Below, in pieces: positions 6,907-14,952 of a stretch of DNA of 59,568 nucleotides. The notes beneath the pieces were generated by a model, which was not told where the DNA came from, ran no database searches, and saw only the letters and a list, made by a program, of their open reading frames with translations. The DNA is taken from contig NZ_JABZXW010000005.1 of the NCBI RefSeq assembly GCF_015265375.1, positions 1-59,568 on the forward strand. Direction: 5' to 3'. The translations under genes and the position numbers were made by a program. The stretch is from Rothia sp. (in: high G+C Gram-positive bacteria) (GTDB taxonomy: Bacteria; Actinomycetota; Actinomycetes; Actinomycetales; Micrococcaceae). How positions within the stretch are numbered: position 1 is the first letter of the stretch; each line of letters begins with the position of its first letter.

Positions 6907-7401
6907 CTAGCCGAGGTTGCGGTAACGCATCGCGCGGCGCGCCTCCAGGTCATCCTGACGCTCACGCAAAGCCTGACGCTTATCGTACTCACGCTTACCG
7001 GTCGCCAAAGCAATCTCAACCTTCGCACGACCATTCGAGAAGTACAGCTTCAAAGGAACCACCGTGTAACCAGTCTCCTTCAGCTTCTGCGCCAACTTAT
7101 TAATCTCAGAACGATGCAGTAGCAGCTTACGGCGACGACGAGCCGCATGGTTCGTCCACGTACCGTAACCATACTCCGCAATATGAATGCCCTCGAGCCA
7201 CATCTCGTTATCGGTCACCTGGCAGAAACCATCCACAATGGACGCCCCACCATCACGCAGAGACTTCACCTCGGTACCCAGCAGAACAATGCCCGCCTCA
7301 TAGGTATCCACAATGTTGTAGTTGTGGCGAGCCTTCTTATTCTGGGCAATAATCGCGTTATTCGGGTCCTTCTTCGCGTCTTTCTTCTTTTTCTGAGCCA
7401 T
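6907..7401 (-). CDS. smpB: SsrA-binding protein SmpB
   Basis: Encodes 164 residues. SmpB binds the tRNA-like domain of tmRNA and carries it to stalled ribosomes. The family core is clear: ARHNYNIVDTYEAGIVLLGTEVKSLR in two parts (about 25-51), then EGIHIAEYGYGTWTNH, RKLLLHRSEI and the basic tail near KREYDKRQALRERQ. The Lys-rich N-terminus is typical of actinobacteria. ATG at 7401 is preferred over the adjacent GTG at 7404; AGGAA lies upstream. It starts about 20 bases after prfB and is probably cotranscribed. In many relatives ftsE and ftsX lie between prfB and smpB, but here they do not. Confidence 0.95.
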   Translation of the reverse strand: MAQKKKKDAKKDPNNAIIAQNKKARHNYNIVDTYEAGIVLLGTEVKSLRDGGASIVDGFCQVTDNEMWLEGIHIAEYGYGTWTNHAARRRRKLLLHRSEINKLAQKLKETGYTVVPLKLYFSNGRAKVEIALATGKREYDKRQALRERQDDLEARRAMRYRNLG

Positions 7402-7420
7402 CACTCATTCCTTATACGTC

Positions 7421-8548
7421 TTAGCTCTCTTCAGCCGCGCGCCCCGAAGCACGCCAGCGAATACCAGCATCAATAAAGGCGTTCAAACCGCCATCCAAAA
7501 CATTAGAGGTATTACCCTCCTCATAGCCGGTACGCAGATCCTTCACCATCTGGTACGGATGCAGAACATAGGAGCGCATCTGGTCACCCCAGCTTGCCTT
7601 AATATCACCGGCAAGCTCCTTCTTCTTCGCGTCCTCCTGCTCCTTACGCAACAGCAACAGGCGAGACTGCAGCACACGCAAAGCCGCCGCACGGTTCTGC
7701 AACTGCGACTTCTCATTCTGCATCGACACCACAATACCGGTCGGCAAGTGAGTCATACGCACCGCCGAATCCGTCGTATTCACCGACTGACCACCCGGGC
7801 CCGACGAGCGGAACACATCCACCTTAATCTCAGACTCGGGAATCTCAATAGCATCCGTCTGCTCAATCAGAGGGATCACCTCAACCGCCGCGAACGAGGT
7901 CTGGCGGCGGCCCTGATTATCGAACGGCGAAATACGCACCAGACGGTGAGTACCCGCCTCCACCGACAGGCGGCCAAAAGCGTACGGCGCGTTCACCTCA
8001 AAGGTCACCGATTTTAGGCCCGCCTCCTCAGCGTAGGAGGTGTCCAGAACCTTCGTCGGGTAGCCATTCTTCTCCGCCCACCGCAGGTACATGCGCAGCA
8101 GCATCTCCGCGAAATCAGCAGCATCCACGCCGCCGGCGCCCGAACGAATCGTCACCACAGCCTCACGCTGATCGTACTCACCCGACAGCAGCACCAGCAC
8201 CTCAAGCTCCTCCAGCTTGGCGCGGATCTCACCGCACTCACGCTCAGCATCAGCGAGCAGCTCGGCGGCAGTTTCCTCATCCTCCGCTTCGGCAAGCTCC
8301 ACCATCACCTCAACATCATCAATGCGAGAAGACAGCGAACGCAGACGATTCAGCTCCGACTGCTTATACGACAGGGCGCTCGTCACCTTCTGCGCGTTCT
8401 CCACGTCATCCCACAAATCGGGTGCGGCAGCCTGCGCAGACAGGTCTTCAATGGCGCGCTCAATCCCCTCAATATCGCTCACAGCAGCAATAGAGGTGAA
8501 AATCGCGCGAAGCTCTTTAATCTCAGCAGAAAAGTCGAAGGATGCCAT
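7421..8548 (-). CDS. prfB: Peptide chain release factor 2
   Basis: Encodes 375 residues that release finished proteins at UGA and UAA codons. The SPF stop-recognition motif appears in RISPFDNQ and the catalytic GGQ in SSGPGGQSVN. The frame is continuous from the N-terminus, so the programmed +1 frameshift that autoregulates RF2 in many bacteria is absent. The start MASFDFSAEIKELR at 8548 matches the family N-terminus; the open frame extends 18 codons further upstream but without family similarity. It leads directly into smpB. Confidence 0.95.
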   Translation of the reverse strand: MASFDFSAEIKELRAIFTSIAAVSDIEGIERAIEDLSAQAAAPDLWDDVENAQKVTSALSYKQSELNRLRSLSSRIDDVEVMVELAEAEDEETAAELLADAERECGEIRAKLEELEVLVLLSGEYDQREAVVTIRSGAGGVDAADFAEMLLRMYLRWAEKNGYPTKVLDTSYAEEAGLKSVTFEVNAPYAFGRLSVEAGTHRLVRISPFDNQGRRQTSFAAVEVIPLIEQTDAIEIPESEIKVDVFRSSGPGGQSVNTTDSAVRMTHLPTGIVVSMQNEKSQLQNRAAALRVLQSRLLLLRKEQEDAKKKELAGDIKASWGDQMRSYVLHPYQMVKDLRTGYEEGNTSNVLDGGLNAFIDAGIRWRASGRAAEES

Positions 8549-8676
8549 AGCCTTTAACACTATCGCGAAAATGCCAGAAAGTCCCGCCGTTACAGCCCGC
8601 AACAGCCCACAGCGCAGAAGGATGATGCAGGCAGAGGGCAGAACCCGCGCAACGAAGACCTAAAAAGGGCATAAAA

Positions 8677-8724
8677 CGAGGGCGCATCCGCTAGCCGTTA
8701 CACTACCTTGCGGATGCACCCTCG
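8677..8724 (-). terminator. Terminator of the Tad pilus operon
   Basis: Arms of 15 bases (CGAGGGCGCATCCGC and GCGGATGCACCCTCG, one mismatch) are followed on the minus strand by TTTTAT. It lies 70 bases past the last Tad gene and just upstream of prfB. Confidence 0.85.
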
Positions 8725-8794
8725 CAGTCTAAGGGGCTCACAACACGCCAATAAGCGGGTAAGTCGATATGCCCGTGCGCCGTTGATGGACGCA

Positions 8795-9400
8795 CTAATC
8801 GGTGGACGGGCCCTGATTCATCTTCAAACGCGACGAACCGTGAGCGGTTACCTCAATACCATCAGGCACCAGAATCGACAGCAGCGGCGGACGAATACGA
8901 GCCGACAGGTACACGTGCACACTGTGATCAGAATCTACGGACACGTTCTCCAGGCGCAACGCCTGAAAATCCTGCCCCGGCTGAACCTCAGCCAGGTACG
9001 CACTCGCGTACTCCCACGCCGCCGAACCACTCGCTTCATCCGGAGTGCGCATCGTGCGGGTAATCGAGTTCGCCTGAGCGTCCGCCACATCCTGCAGATG
9101 CTGAGTCTGCAGATACGCGCCCGTAATCGCCACAGTCACCGAACCGATGAGCAACAGCAACGCCAGCATGCCCACAATCAGCGGGGCAATGCTGCCCTCT
9201 TCCGGGTTTGAGGCGAGGCGGCCTGATGCGAGCGGGTCAGAGTCGAGGCGGCCTGAGGCGAGCGCCCGCCTCTGCGCACGGGCACGAGCCTGCATGTGGG
9301 CACGAGCCCGACGGTGTGCGTTAGCGTATCGCTCCCACACAGAGGAAAGCAGGCGAGCCGGCGATAACAGGCGAGCGGGCGAACCATTAGGAATCAGCAT
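8795..9400 (-). CDS. TadG-like pilus assembly protein
   Basis: Encodes about 201 residues. An Arg/Ala-rich N-terminus of about 65 residues with imperfect internal repeats (SPARLL twice, LASGRL twice) precedes a Tad-type signature, PEEGSIAPLIVGMLALLLLI, a prepilin-like Gly followed by a hydrophobic helix. The rest is an outer domain. TadG-like proteins are minor components of the Tad pilus machine. The ATG at 9400 follows GGGGG and overlaps the end of the preceding tadE gene; an upstream ATG at 9424 is the alternative. Last gene of the operon, before the terminator. Subtype (TadE-, TadF- or TadG-like) is uncertain. Confidence 0.75.
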   Translation of the reverse strand: MLIPNGSPARLLSPARLLSSVWERYANAHRRARAHMQARARAQRRALASGRLDSDPLASGRLASNPEEGSIAPLIVGMLALLLLIGSVTVAITGAYLQTQHLQDVADAQANSITRTMRTPDEASGSAAWEYASAYLAEVQPGQDFQALRLENVSVDSDHSVHVYLSARIRPPLLSILVPDGIEVTAHGSSRLKMNQGPSTD

Positions 9401-9908
9401 GACCAGACCCCCAACTCGTCGCATGAGAACTCACCGGAATCACGCCGCCACCCATAAACGAAGGCAGCAGCGGCAGACGCGCCTGAACCGTCACCGTGGC
9501 GTACGCCTTCGTACCCGAGACGCACTCCCCCGACGAACAGCTCAACGACACGCTCACATCGGACGGGTCAACCCCGTAATCCGCTGCGGCGTGCACCGCC
9601 AGACGCTTAGCCAAATCCGGGCCCACCGACGAATCCTGCGGCTGCTCCTGCACATACAGCACCACCTGGGCGCTCGCCGCATGAGCCGCCATCACCGAAG
9701 ACTGCAGGCTAAAAATCGTCAGAATGCCGTAGAGCACCGGGATGAGCAGAGTAATACCCAAACCCAGGAACTCCACAATGGCGCTACCCTCTTCAGGATT
9801 GTGCTGGTTAGAAAGAGGCCGGTCAGAGCGGCTCATCAGGCGTTCCTTCACCCGCTGCCGAAGCGAAAAGCCACTAATCACCGGAACGATGCTCCGCATA
9901 AATCGCAT
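9387..9908 (-). CDS. TadE-like pseudopilin (second copy)
   Basis: Encodes 173 residues. A basic N-terminus ends in NPEEGSAIVEFLGLGITLL, a TadE signature: prepilin cleavage would fall after Gly in EEGS, and the Glu five residues on (AIVEF) is the conserved Glu of pilins. One membrane helix and an outer domain with a Cys pair (LSCSSGECVSG) follow. GAGGTGA lies upstream of the ATG at 9908. The gene overlaps tadE-1 by 35 bases and the TadG-like gene by 14, so expression is coupled. It probably forms the pilus base or tip. Confidence 0.8.
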   Translation of the reverse strand: MRFMRSIVPVISGFSLRQRVKERLMSRSDRPLSNQHNPEEGSAIVEFLGLGITLLIPVLYGILTIFSLQSSVMAAHAASAQVVLYVQEQPQDSSVGPDLAKRLAVHAAADYGVDPSDVSVSLSCSSGECVSGTKAYATVTVQARLPLLPSFMGGGVIPVSSHATSWGSGHADS

Positions 9909-10329
9909 GCCCCTTCACCTCAATAGAATCCGGAAAACCCCACGGGCCCAACACCGGCAACGGAGACTTCACCGTCACCTCCAAAGTGCGCACGCCCGTA
10001 GAATCACTACTCTGACGGTACGAAATATTCTCAGCATACGAAGACGGAAGAACCCCCTCAATCATCTGACGGGTACGCTCCATGCCCTCCTGCGGAGTGC
10101 GGTCACGCATCGTACCGTACCGTGCCCCAGCCGCCGCAGCATCCACCAACATGGTTCGTGCATACAGAGCGAAAGAAACCTGCAGAATCGCCATGGTCAG
10201 CAACACCAGCAGGGCACCGACCATGACGAACTCCGTGCTGGCATCACCGCGCTCGCTATCCTCCACAGAATGTTCCGCGGAGGATAGATCAGCGGCAGTC
10301 AGCTCAGAAGCGATGCGGGGCTTACGCAT
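9874..10329 (-). CDS. TadE-like pseudopilin (first copy)
   Basis: Encodes 151 residues. The motif ERGDASTEFVMVGALLVLLT is the TadE N-terminal signature (cleavage after Gly, conserved Glu, membrane helix). The helix continues into YARTMLVDAAAAGARYGT, typical of TadE, and an outer beta-rich domain follows. The ATG at 10329 overlaps the TGA of the Flp gene (ATGA), so the two are translationally coupled. It is expected to be a minor pseudopilin processed by a TadV-type peptidase, which is not in this window. Confidence 0.85.
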   Translation of the reverse strand: MRKPRIASELTAADLSSAEHSVEDSERGDASTEFVMVGALLVLLTMAILQVSFALYARTMLVDAAAAGARYGTMRDRTPQEGMERTRQMIEGVLPSSYAENISYRQSSDSTGVRTLEVTVKSPLPVLGPWGFPDSIEVKGHAIYAEHRSGD

Positions 10330-10556
10330 CACTGGTGAACCAGAGCGATTGCGTCGTTGAACATCTTGGTCAGAGCGGGCTGAGCAATCGCCAGGATAGC
10401 TGCAACCAGCACGGCGCTCATCATGGTGATCATGACCCAGCCGGGCACGTCGCCGCGCTCGGGGTCGTCCTGCTTGTTCTTCAGGCGCAGAGCCAGCACG
10501 GATGCGATAGCCAGGGCGATCAGCACGGTCAGGGTGGTGCGGAAACGACGGAACAT
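10329..10556 (-). CDS. Flp-type pilin-like small protein
   Basis: Encodes 75 residues. After a first hydrophobic stretch comes PERGDVPGWVMITMMSAV, a Gly-based processing region leading into a second helix, the arrangement of actinobacterial Flp/DUF4244-type proteins. It takes the place of the major pilin between tadC and tadE. AAGGAG precedes the ATG at 10556. The spacer of 108 bases after tadC, larger than other gaps in the operon, could allow separate expression of a high-demand pilin. It lacks the classic Flp GxxxxEY processing site, so its pilin role is inferred from position. Confidence 0.75.
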   Translation of the reverse strand: MFRRFRTTLTVLIALAIASVLALRLKNKQDDPERGDVPGWVMITMMSAVLVAAILAIAQPALTKMFNDAIALVHQ

Positions 10557-10664
10557 TGTATTCTCCTTCTCTCAAAGGGTGTAGTGTGTGGTTGGTGCGG
10601 CACGCCGGGCAATCAGCCCAGCCCACCGCGGTGCAGCCGGTACGGTGTGTACCCGCCGCAAAAT

Positions 10665-11597
10665 CTAAAAGTTCAAACGCATGAGCGACAAGCCGGGGAA
10701 TACCGCGAAAATCACCGTCAGCGGCAGGATGAAAAACACCACCGGGGCGAGCATCGCAATCTCCTTCTTACCGGCTGTTTCCATCAGCTCACGCTTAGCG
10801 TTATCGCGCACATCCTGAGCCTGCGCACGCAACACATCAGCTAGAGGGGTGCCGCGCTCAATCGCCACGGCAATACCCTCAACGAAGCGGCTCAGCGCCG
10901 GAACGCGAGTACGCTCCGCAAACTCCTGCAGCGCGCTCAACAGCGAAACGCCGGTGCGGGTCTGCGCCAAAATCTCCGAAAACTCGCGAGCCAACTCGCC
11001 GCGCGAAGTCAGACAGATACGCTCCAGTGCCGCCAGCGCCGACTCGCCCGCCGTCACCGACAGAGCCATCATCTCCGCCAGCGCAGGGAACTCAGCAACC
11101 AGCTGCTTCTCACGCTTAGTCACTACCTCGCCCAGCCACCAGTCACGCGCCAGAAAGCCGCTCAAACCGCTCACCAGCACCAGTACAAGAGCCACCAGGA
11201 TGGAGAAACGCTCCTGCACCACACCGATAACGGTCAGGGCGCTCATGACGGTCACACCGGCAAGCGCCCACAGCAGTTGCTCAGCACGAAACGCGCTCAC
11301 ACTCTGCGAAGAACCAGCACGGCGCAGACGCTCCTGCACCGAACTATCACTCAGCGACGAACCGCTCAACGACGAAGATAGCGAACGAAGCAGCGGCGCA
11401 CAGAACGCCGAAATCGCCTCCAACAGGCTCGGCTCACGACGCTCCTGCTCCTTCAACAGCGACTCACGCAAAGTCTCACCGCGCAGCTGCGATGCCACAC
11501 GATCAGAGAACGAAATACTGCGAGTATTCAGCACCGAGGAAAGAATCAGACCCACGCCGGTCGCCAACAGCAGACCAAAAATCAGAGGCAGGTTCAT
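10665..11597 (-). CDS. tadC: TadC-like pilus platform membrane protein
   Basis: Encodes 310 residues of the type II secretion F (T2SF) family: N-terminal helix (about 1-20), a cytoplasmic region, helices near 110-150, the T2SF domain (VAEFPALAEMMALSVTAGES through RGTPLADVLRAQAQDVRDN) and a C-terminal helix. It forms the inner-membrane platform on which TadA works. The ATG overlaps the TadB stop (ATGA), showing tight coupling. TadB and TadC are paralogous halves of the platform. Confidence 0.85.
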   Translation of the reverse strand: MNLPLIFGLLLATGVGLILSSVLNTRSISFSDRVASQLRGETLRESLLKEQERREPSLLEAISAFCAPLLRSLSSSLSGSSLSDSSVQERLRRAGSSQSVSAFRAEQLLWALAGVTVMSALTVIGVVQERFSILVALVLVLVSGLSGFLARDWWLGEVVTKREKQLVAEFPALAEMMALSVTAGESALAALERICLTSRGELAREFSEILAQTRTGVSLLSALQEFAERTRVPALSRFVEGIAVAIERGTPLADVLRAQAQDVRDNAKRELMETAGKKEIAMLAPVVFFILPLTVIFAVFPGLSLMRLNF

Positions 11598-12448
11598 CCG
11601 AAAACCCTCCGTTCACGCGGCAACTCACCAATACGCAGCATCAGACGGTACGCCGCCAAAGAAATAGCGGCACCGGCAATCATCAGCATCGCACCGGCAA
11701 ACGAGTTATACACCATACGCGCGGCAGGCTGAGTCGCCATCAGACACAGCACAAACCACGGCGCCACGCAGGAGAGGCGAGCCGCATTCACAGTCCACGA
11801 CTGACGCGCCAGAAGCTCCGAACGGGTACGCGCATTCTCACGCAGAAAATCGCTCAGCGTGCCCAGCAGCTTACCCAGGTCCGAGCCGCCCACCTCGCGG
11901 GCAATCTTCAAAGCCTCAATGATGGTGTCCGCCACCGGGTCAGAAAGGTACTCCTTCAGCCGGTTCAGCGAGGGCACGAACTCACCCGAGGCGCGGTAAT
12001 CACGCGAGAAATGGGCGAAGGCGTCACGCAGCTCTTCCGGGCCGCGGTAGGAGAGCTGAATCAGCGCCTCCGGCAGGGACAGACCCGCACGAATCGCCGA
12101 ACGCAGGTGGTCCACCGCATCCGGCCACAACTGCCAAATACGGGCATCCGCCGCGCGAGCACGATGATTCACGACCACGCGAGGCGCCACAAAACCACCA
12201 ATCAGACCCAGCAGACCCAGCGGCAGCAGCTGAGTGACCATCAGCAACAAAACCGAGGCAGTCACACCGCTGGCAACGCTCACCCACATGAACGTGCGAG
12301 GGGTCAACGAATGCATGCCCGCCTTACGAAGAGCAATCACCAGCGCCGGGTCATTACTCGGCTTCGGCGGCTTGCCGTTATCAGGAAAGCAAGAGAGGTA
12401 AATCAGGCAGACGCCCAACCCCAAAATTAGGCTCAGAAACAGAGGCAT
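11594..12448 (-). CDS. tadB: TadB-like pilus platform membrane protein
   Basis: Encodes 284 residues of the T2SF family: two N-terminal helices (about 1-20 and 45-90), the core GLSLPEALIQLSYRGPEELR, a ReVGGSDLGKLLGTLSDFL segment, and two C-terminal helices. It partners TadC as the membrane platform of the Tad pilus. ATG at 12448 shares its A with the TAA of tadA (TAATG). Longer upstream frames have no support. Confidence 0.85.
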   Translation of the reverse strand: MPLFLSLILGLGVCLIYLSCFPDNGKPPKPSNDPALVIALRKAGMHSLTPRTFMWVSVASGVTASVLLLMVTQLLPLGLLGLIGGFVAPRVVVNHRARAADARIWQLWPDAVDHLRSAIRAGLSLPEALIQLSYRGPEELRDAFAHFSRDYRASGEFVPSLNRLKEYLSDPVADTIIEALKIAREVGGSDLGKLLGTLSDFLRENARTRSELLARQSWTVNAARLSCVAPWFVLCLMATQPAARMVYNSFAGAMLMIAGAAISLAAYRLMLRIGELPRERRVFG

Positions 12449-13710
12449 TACTGGCCCGCCTTCGCCGCAGCCAGCACCTGCTCGGGGCGGTGACCGGCAC
12501 GAACCCAACGATCCGGGTTCGGCAACTCCAACGCCACGCACACCATCCGGCCATCACGGCGCACAAACAGCGGGGACATCTCAATCACGCCGTCCTCAAC
12601 GCGACCGCCCAGCATGCTGATCTCTTCGACCTGACGCTGACCGCGCGAATCACGACCGCAATGCACCACAATGTCAAAGCAGGACGCCACGGTCGGCACC
12701 ACGAACGCCGAGGAAATATTCTCGCCCGCCAACAGCGGCAGGGTGCAAATCTTCGTCACCGCGTCACGTGCCGAGTTCGCGTGAATCGTGCACATACCCG
12801 GCAGACCCGCGTTGAGCGCAATGAGCATGTCCAGGGATTCCGCCTCGCGCACCTCACCAATGAGGATGCGGTCCGGGCGCATACGCAGCGCCTCCTTGAC
12901 CAGGCGGCGCAGCTCAATCGCGCCGGTGCCTTCAAGGTTCGGCTGGCGGCACTGCAGACCCACCACATCGCGCAACGGAACCGCGAGCTCAAAAATTTCT
13001 TCGCAGGTAATCACACGCTCACGCGGCGGAATGGATGCCGACAGGCAGTTCAGCATCGTGGTCTTACCCGCCTGGGTTGCGCCCGAAACGAGGATGTTCA
13101 TGCCGCTCTCCACCGCCGCGTGCAGCAGGGACGCCGCGCCGGCACTCAGCGAGTTCATACGCACAAGGTCGGGCAGGCGGCGGGCACGCACCACGAACTT
13201 ACGGATATTGATGCTCGTGTGCCTGCGAGTAATATCCGGAATCACCGCGTGCAGGCGGGAGCCATCCGGCAGGGATGCATCAACAAACGGGGAAGAAAGG
13301 TCCACGCGGCGACCCGAAGGCTTGAGCATGCGCTCCAGCAAGCTATTGATCGCCTCGGCGCTCAGGTGCAGACCGGTCAATTCGCTTTCGCCGTTACGGG
13401 CGATAAAGATTTCGTCGGGAGAGTTGATCCAGATTTCTTCAACGCTCTCGTCATCGAGAAACGGCTGAATCACGCCAAAGCCGCAGATTTCATCGTGCAG
13501 GCGCTGAATCACGGATTCGCGGTCACCCAAATCCGGCAGGGAAATGCGGGTGCGCCGCTGCTCATAATCGTTCAGGTGCTCGTCAATGAGCCCACGCACC
13601 GCATGCTGGTCCTCGTGCGGATCCAGGCTGCGGTAGCGCATTGCCTCACGGATATTCTCCTCGAGCAGACTTAGATGCTCCGCCCGGGTATCCAGTACGG
13701 TGTTCTCCAT
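12448..13710 (-). CDS. tadA: TadA/CpaF pilus assembly ATPase
   Basis: Encodes 420 residues of the secretion ATPase family that powers pilin polymerisation. Walker A is SGATQAGKTT (about 206-215); the Walker B region is RPDRILIGEVREAE (about 279-292); the His box region is near CTIHANSARDA. The N-terminal domain with GFGVIQPFLDD and EIWINSPDEIF is typical of CpaF. It is the first gene of the Tad operon, reading leftward from a long AT-rich upstream region. A TATACT element at 13845-13850 (minus strand) may be its -10. Confidence 0.92.
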   Translation of the reverse strand: MENTVLDTRAEHLSLLEENIREAMRYRSLDPHEDQHAVRGLIDEHLNDYEQRRTRISLPDLGDRESVIQRLHDEICGFGVIQPFLDDESVEEIWINSPDEIFIARNGESELTGLHLSAEAINSLLERMLKPSGRRVDLSSPFVDASLPDGSRLHAVIPDITRRHTSINIRKFVVRARRLPDLVRMNSLSAGAASLLHAAVESGMNILVSGATQAGKTTMLNCLSASIPPRERVITCEEIFELAVPLRDVVGLQCRQPNLEGTGAIELRRLVKEALRMRPDRILIGEVREAESLDMLIALNAGLPGMCTIHANSARDAVTKICTLPLLAGENISSAFVVPTVASCFDIVVHCGRDSRGQRQVEEISMLGGRVEDGVIEMSPLFVRRDGRMVCVALELPNPDRWVRAGHRPEQVLAAAKAGQ

Positions 13711-14117
13711 TGAAATGATCCGATGCTGTGTGTGGTGTGGTTGTGTGGAATACGGTGAGGCATTGATACATCAATGCCACCATCACCCTACCCTCAGCGC
13801 ATCAAATTTATCAAAATGTAATAAAACACCCCTTAATATTTACAAGTATAGTATTTGACTATTTTTGATACATGGAACTGCACATATCGTTACCTAATGT
13901 GCACCAACATTCAAAACGCCTAGTCAGCTGTGACTCACAGAACAGTTGCAGGTACGCACCTCGAACCGCTCACCGCTAATCACTGCCATATTGCACTCGG
14001 TGCACACGTAACATTTCGTCTTAAAAGCCGCAGCCTCCCCTGCTAAAACGCAAGAACCCTACCCAGCAGCACATTCCCGGGCACAACTTTCGGGCGCTCC
14101 TTCCCGGGCACAGCAAA
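13711..14117. other. AT-rich regulatory region upstream of the Tad operon
   Basis: About 400 bases without a normal gene. The stretch 13795-13900 is strikingly AT-rich for this genome and probably holds the tadA promoter; a TATACT on the minus strand at 13845-13850 is the best -10 candidate, with no clear -35. The part 13924-14058 contains a Cys-patterned open stretch listed separately. The right end runs into the wzt terminator. Confidence 0.45.
13924..14058 (-). other. Cysteine-patterned short open frame without a good start codon
   Basis: Between a TAG (14059-14061) and a TGA (13924-13926) the minus strand reads about 44 codons. The last 30 contain KCYVCTECNMAV and, 9 residues on, RTCNCSVSHS. 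The spacing C-x2-C-x2-C ... C-x-C suits a small zinc ribbon and also recalls the C-terminal rings of nisin-type lanthipeptides. No ATG or TTG is in frame; the only GTG gives 27 codons and lacks a ribosome-binding site, though AGGGGAGG lies further upstream. It may be a remnant or chance. Confidence 0.2.
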
Positions 14118-14152
14118 GGGGCGTGCACTCCCCCATCGGGAATACACGCCCC
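14118..14152 (-). terminator. Terminator of the galactan operon
   Basis: Perfect arms GGGGCGTG and CACGCCCC around a 19-base loop, about 25 bases past the stop of the ABC ATPase gene. No T-run follows, so it is assigned from position and stem strength. Confidence 0.65.
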
Positions 14153-14174
14153 ATCACCAGCAATCATCTAGCGG

Positions 14175-14948
14175 TTAGTCGCCGCCTCGAATCACTTTCA
14201 CGGCTTCCTTAATCGGACCGTCAAAACGCAGGTTACCGTGCTCCAGCACCACGCCGCGGTCACAAATCTTAGACACCAAATCCAGGTCGTGGCTCACCAC
14301 GGCAAGAGTCTTACCGGCAGAGCACAGCTCCTGAATCTTCGCAATACACTTCTTCTGGAATGGCTCATCGCCCACCGCAAGAATCTCATCCACCAGGAAG
14401 ATATCCGGGTTCGTATGCACCGCAACCGAGAAGGCCAGACGCAGATACATACCCGAAGAGTAGAACTTCACCTCGGTATCGATAAAGTCGTGAATCTCAG
14501 CGAAATCCACAATCGAATCGAAGGAAGCCTCAATCTCATCCTTGGTCATACCCAAGATTGCGCCGTTGAGGTACACGTTATCGCGGCCGGTCAGATCCGG
14601 GTGGAAACCAGCGCCCACCTCAATCAGACCCGCAATATTGCCGCGAGTAAGAACCTCACCCTCATCAGCGCGCATCACACCAGAAATCATCTTCAGCAGC
14701 GTGGACTTACCCGAGCCGTTCAGACCCAGAAGAGCCACACGCTCGCCCTGACGAATATCCAGGCTCACGCCATTGAGCGCATTGAACTTCTCCGAAAGAT
14801 CACCCTTGCGGCCCTTAATCAGCCAGACAAAAGCTTCCTTCATCGAACGAGTGTGGCGCAGAACGAAGCGCTTCACCAAATTCTCCACGTGAATCACCAC
14901 GGGAGCGTCCGGGCTCACCGGCGGGAACTCAAGCTTCTTAATATCCAC
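14175..14948 (-). CDS. wzt: ABC transporter ATP-binding protein for galactan export (Wzt-like)
   Basis: Encodes 257 residues. Walker A GLNGSGKST (about 74-82), signature YSSGMYLRLAFSVAVH and Walker B DIFLVDEILAVGD place it in the polysaccharide/teichoic acid exporter ATPase group (Wzt/TagH/RfbE). It lacks the C-terminal carbohydrate-binding domain of long Wzt proteins, so export is probably not tied to chain-end recognition. The GTG at 14948 is preferred because AGGAG lies about 8 bases upstream, inside the end of the permease gene. It pairs with the permease to flip lipid-linked galactan across the membrane. Confidence 0.88.
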   Translation of the reverse strand: MDIKKLEFPPVSPDAPVVIHVENLVKRFVLRHTRSMKEAFVWLIKGRKGDLSEKFNALNGVSLDIRQGERVALLGLNGSGKSTLLKMISGVMRADEGEVLTRGNIAGLIEVGAGFHPDLTGRDNVYLNGAILGMTKDEIEASFDSIVDFAEIHDFIDTEVKFYSSGMYLRLAFSVAVHTNPDIFLVDEILAVGDEPFQKKCIAKIQELCSAGKTLAVVSHDLDLVSKICDRGVVLEHGNLRFDGPIKEAVKVIRGGD

Positions 14949-14952
14949 AGAA

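Noticed and set aside
7421..8548. Programmed frameshift in prfB
   Set aside because: The reading frame is continuous from a good start through the GGQ region, so no frameshift is needed.
13924..14058. Lanthipeptide precursor gene
   Set aside because: No start codon, no leader with a class I motif, and no LanB/LanC/LanM, transporter or immunity genes nearby. Kept only as an odd Cys-patterned stretch.
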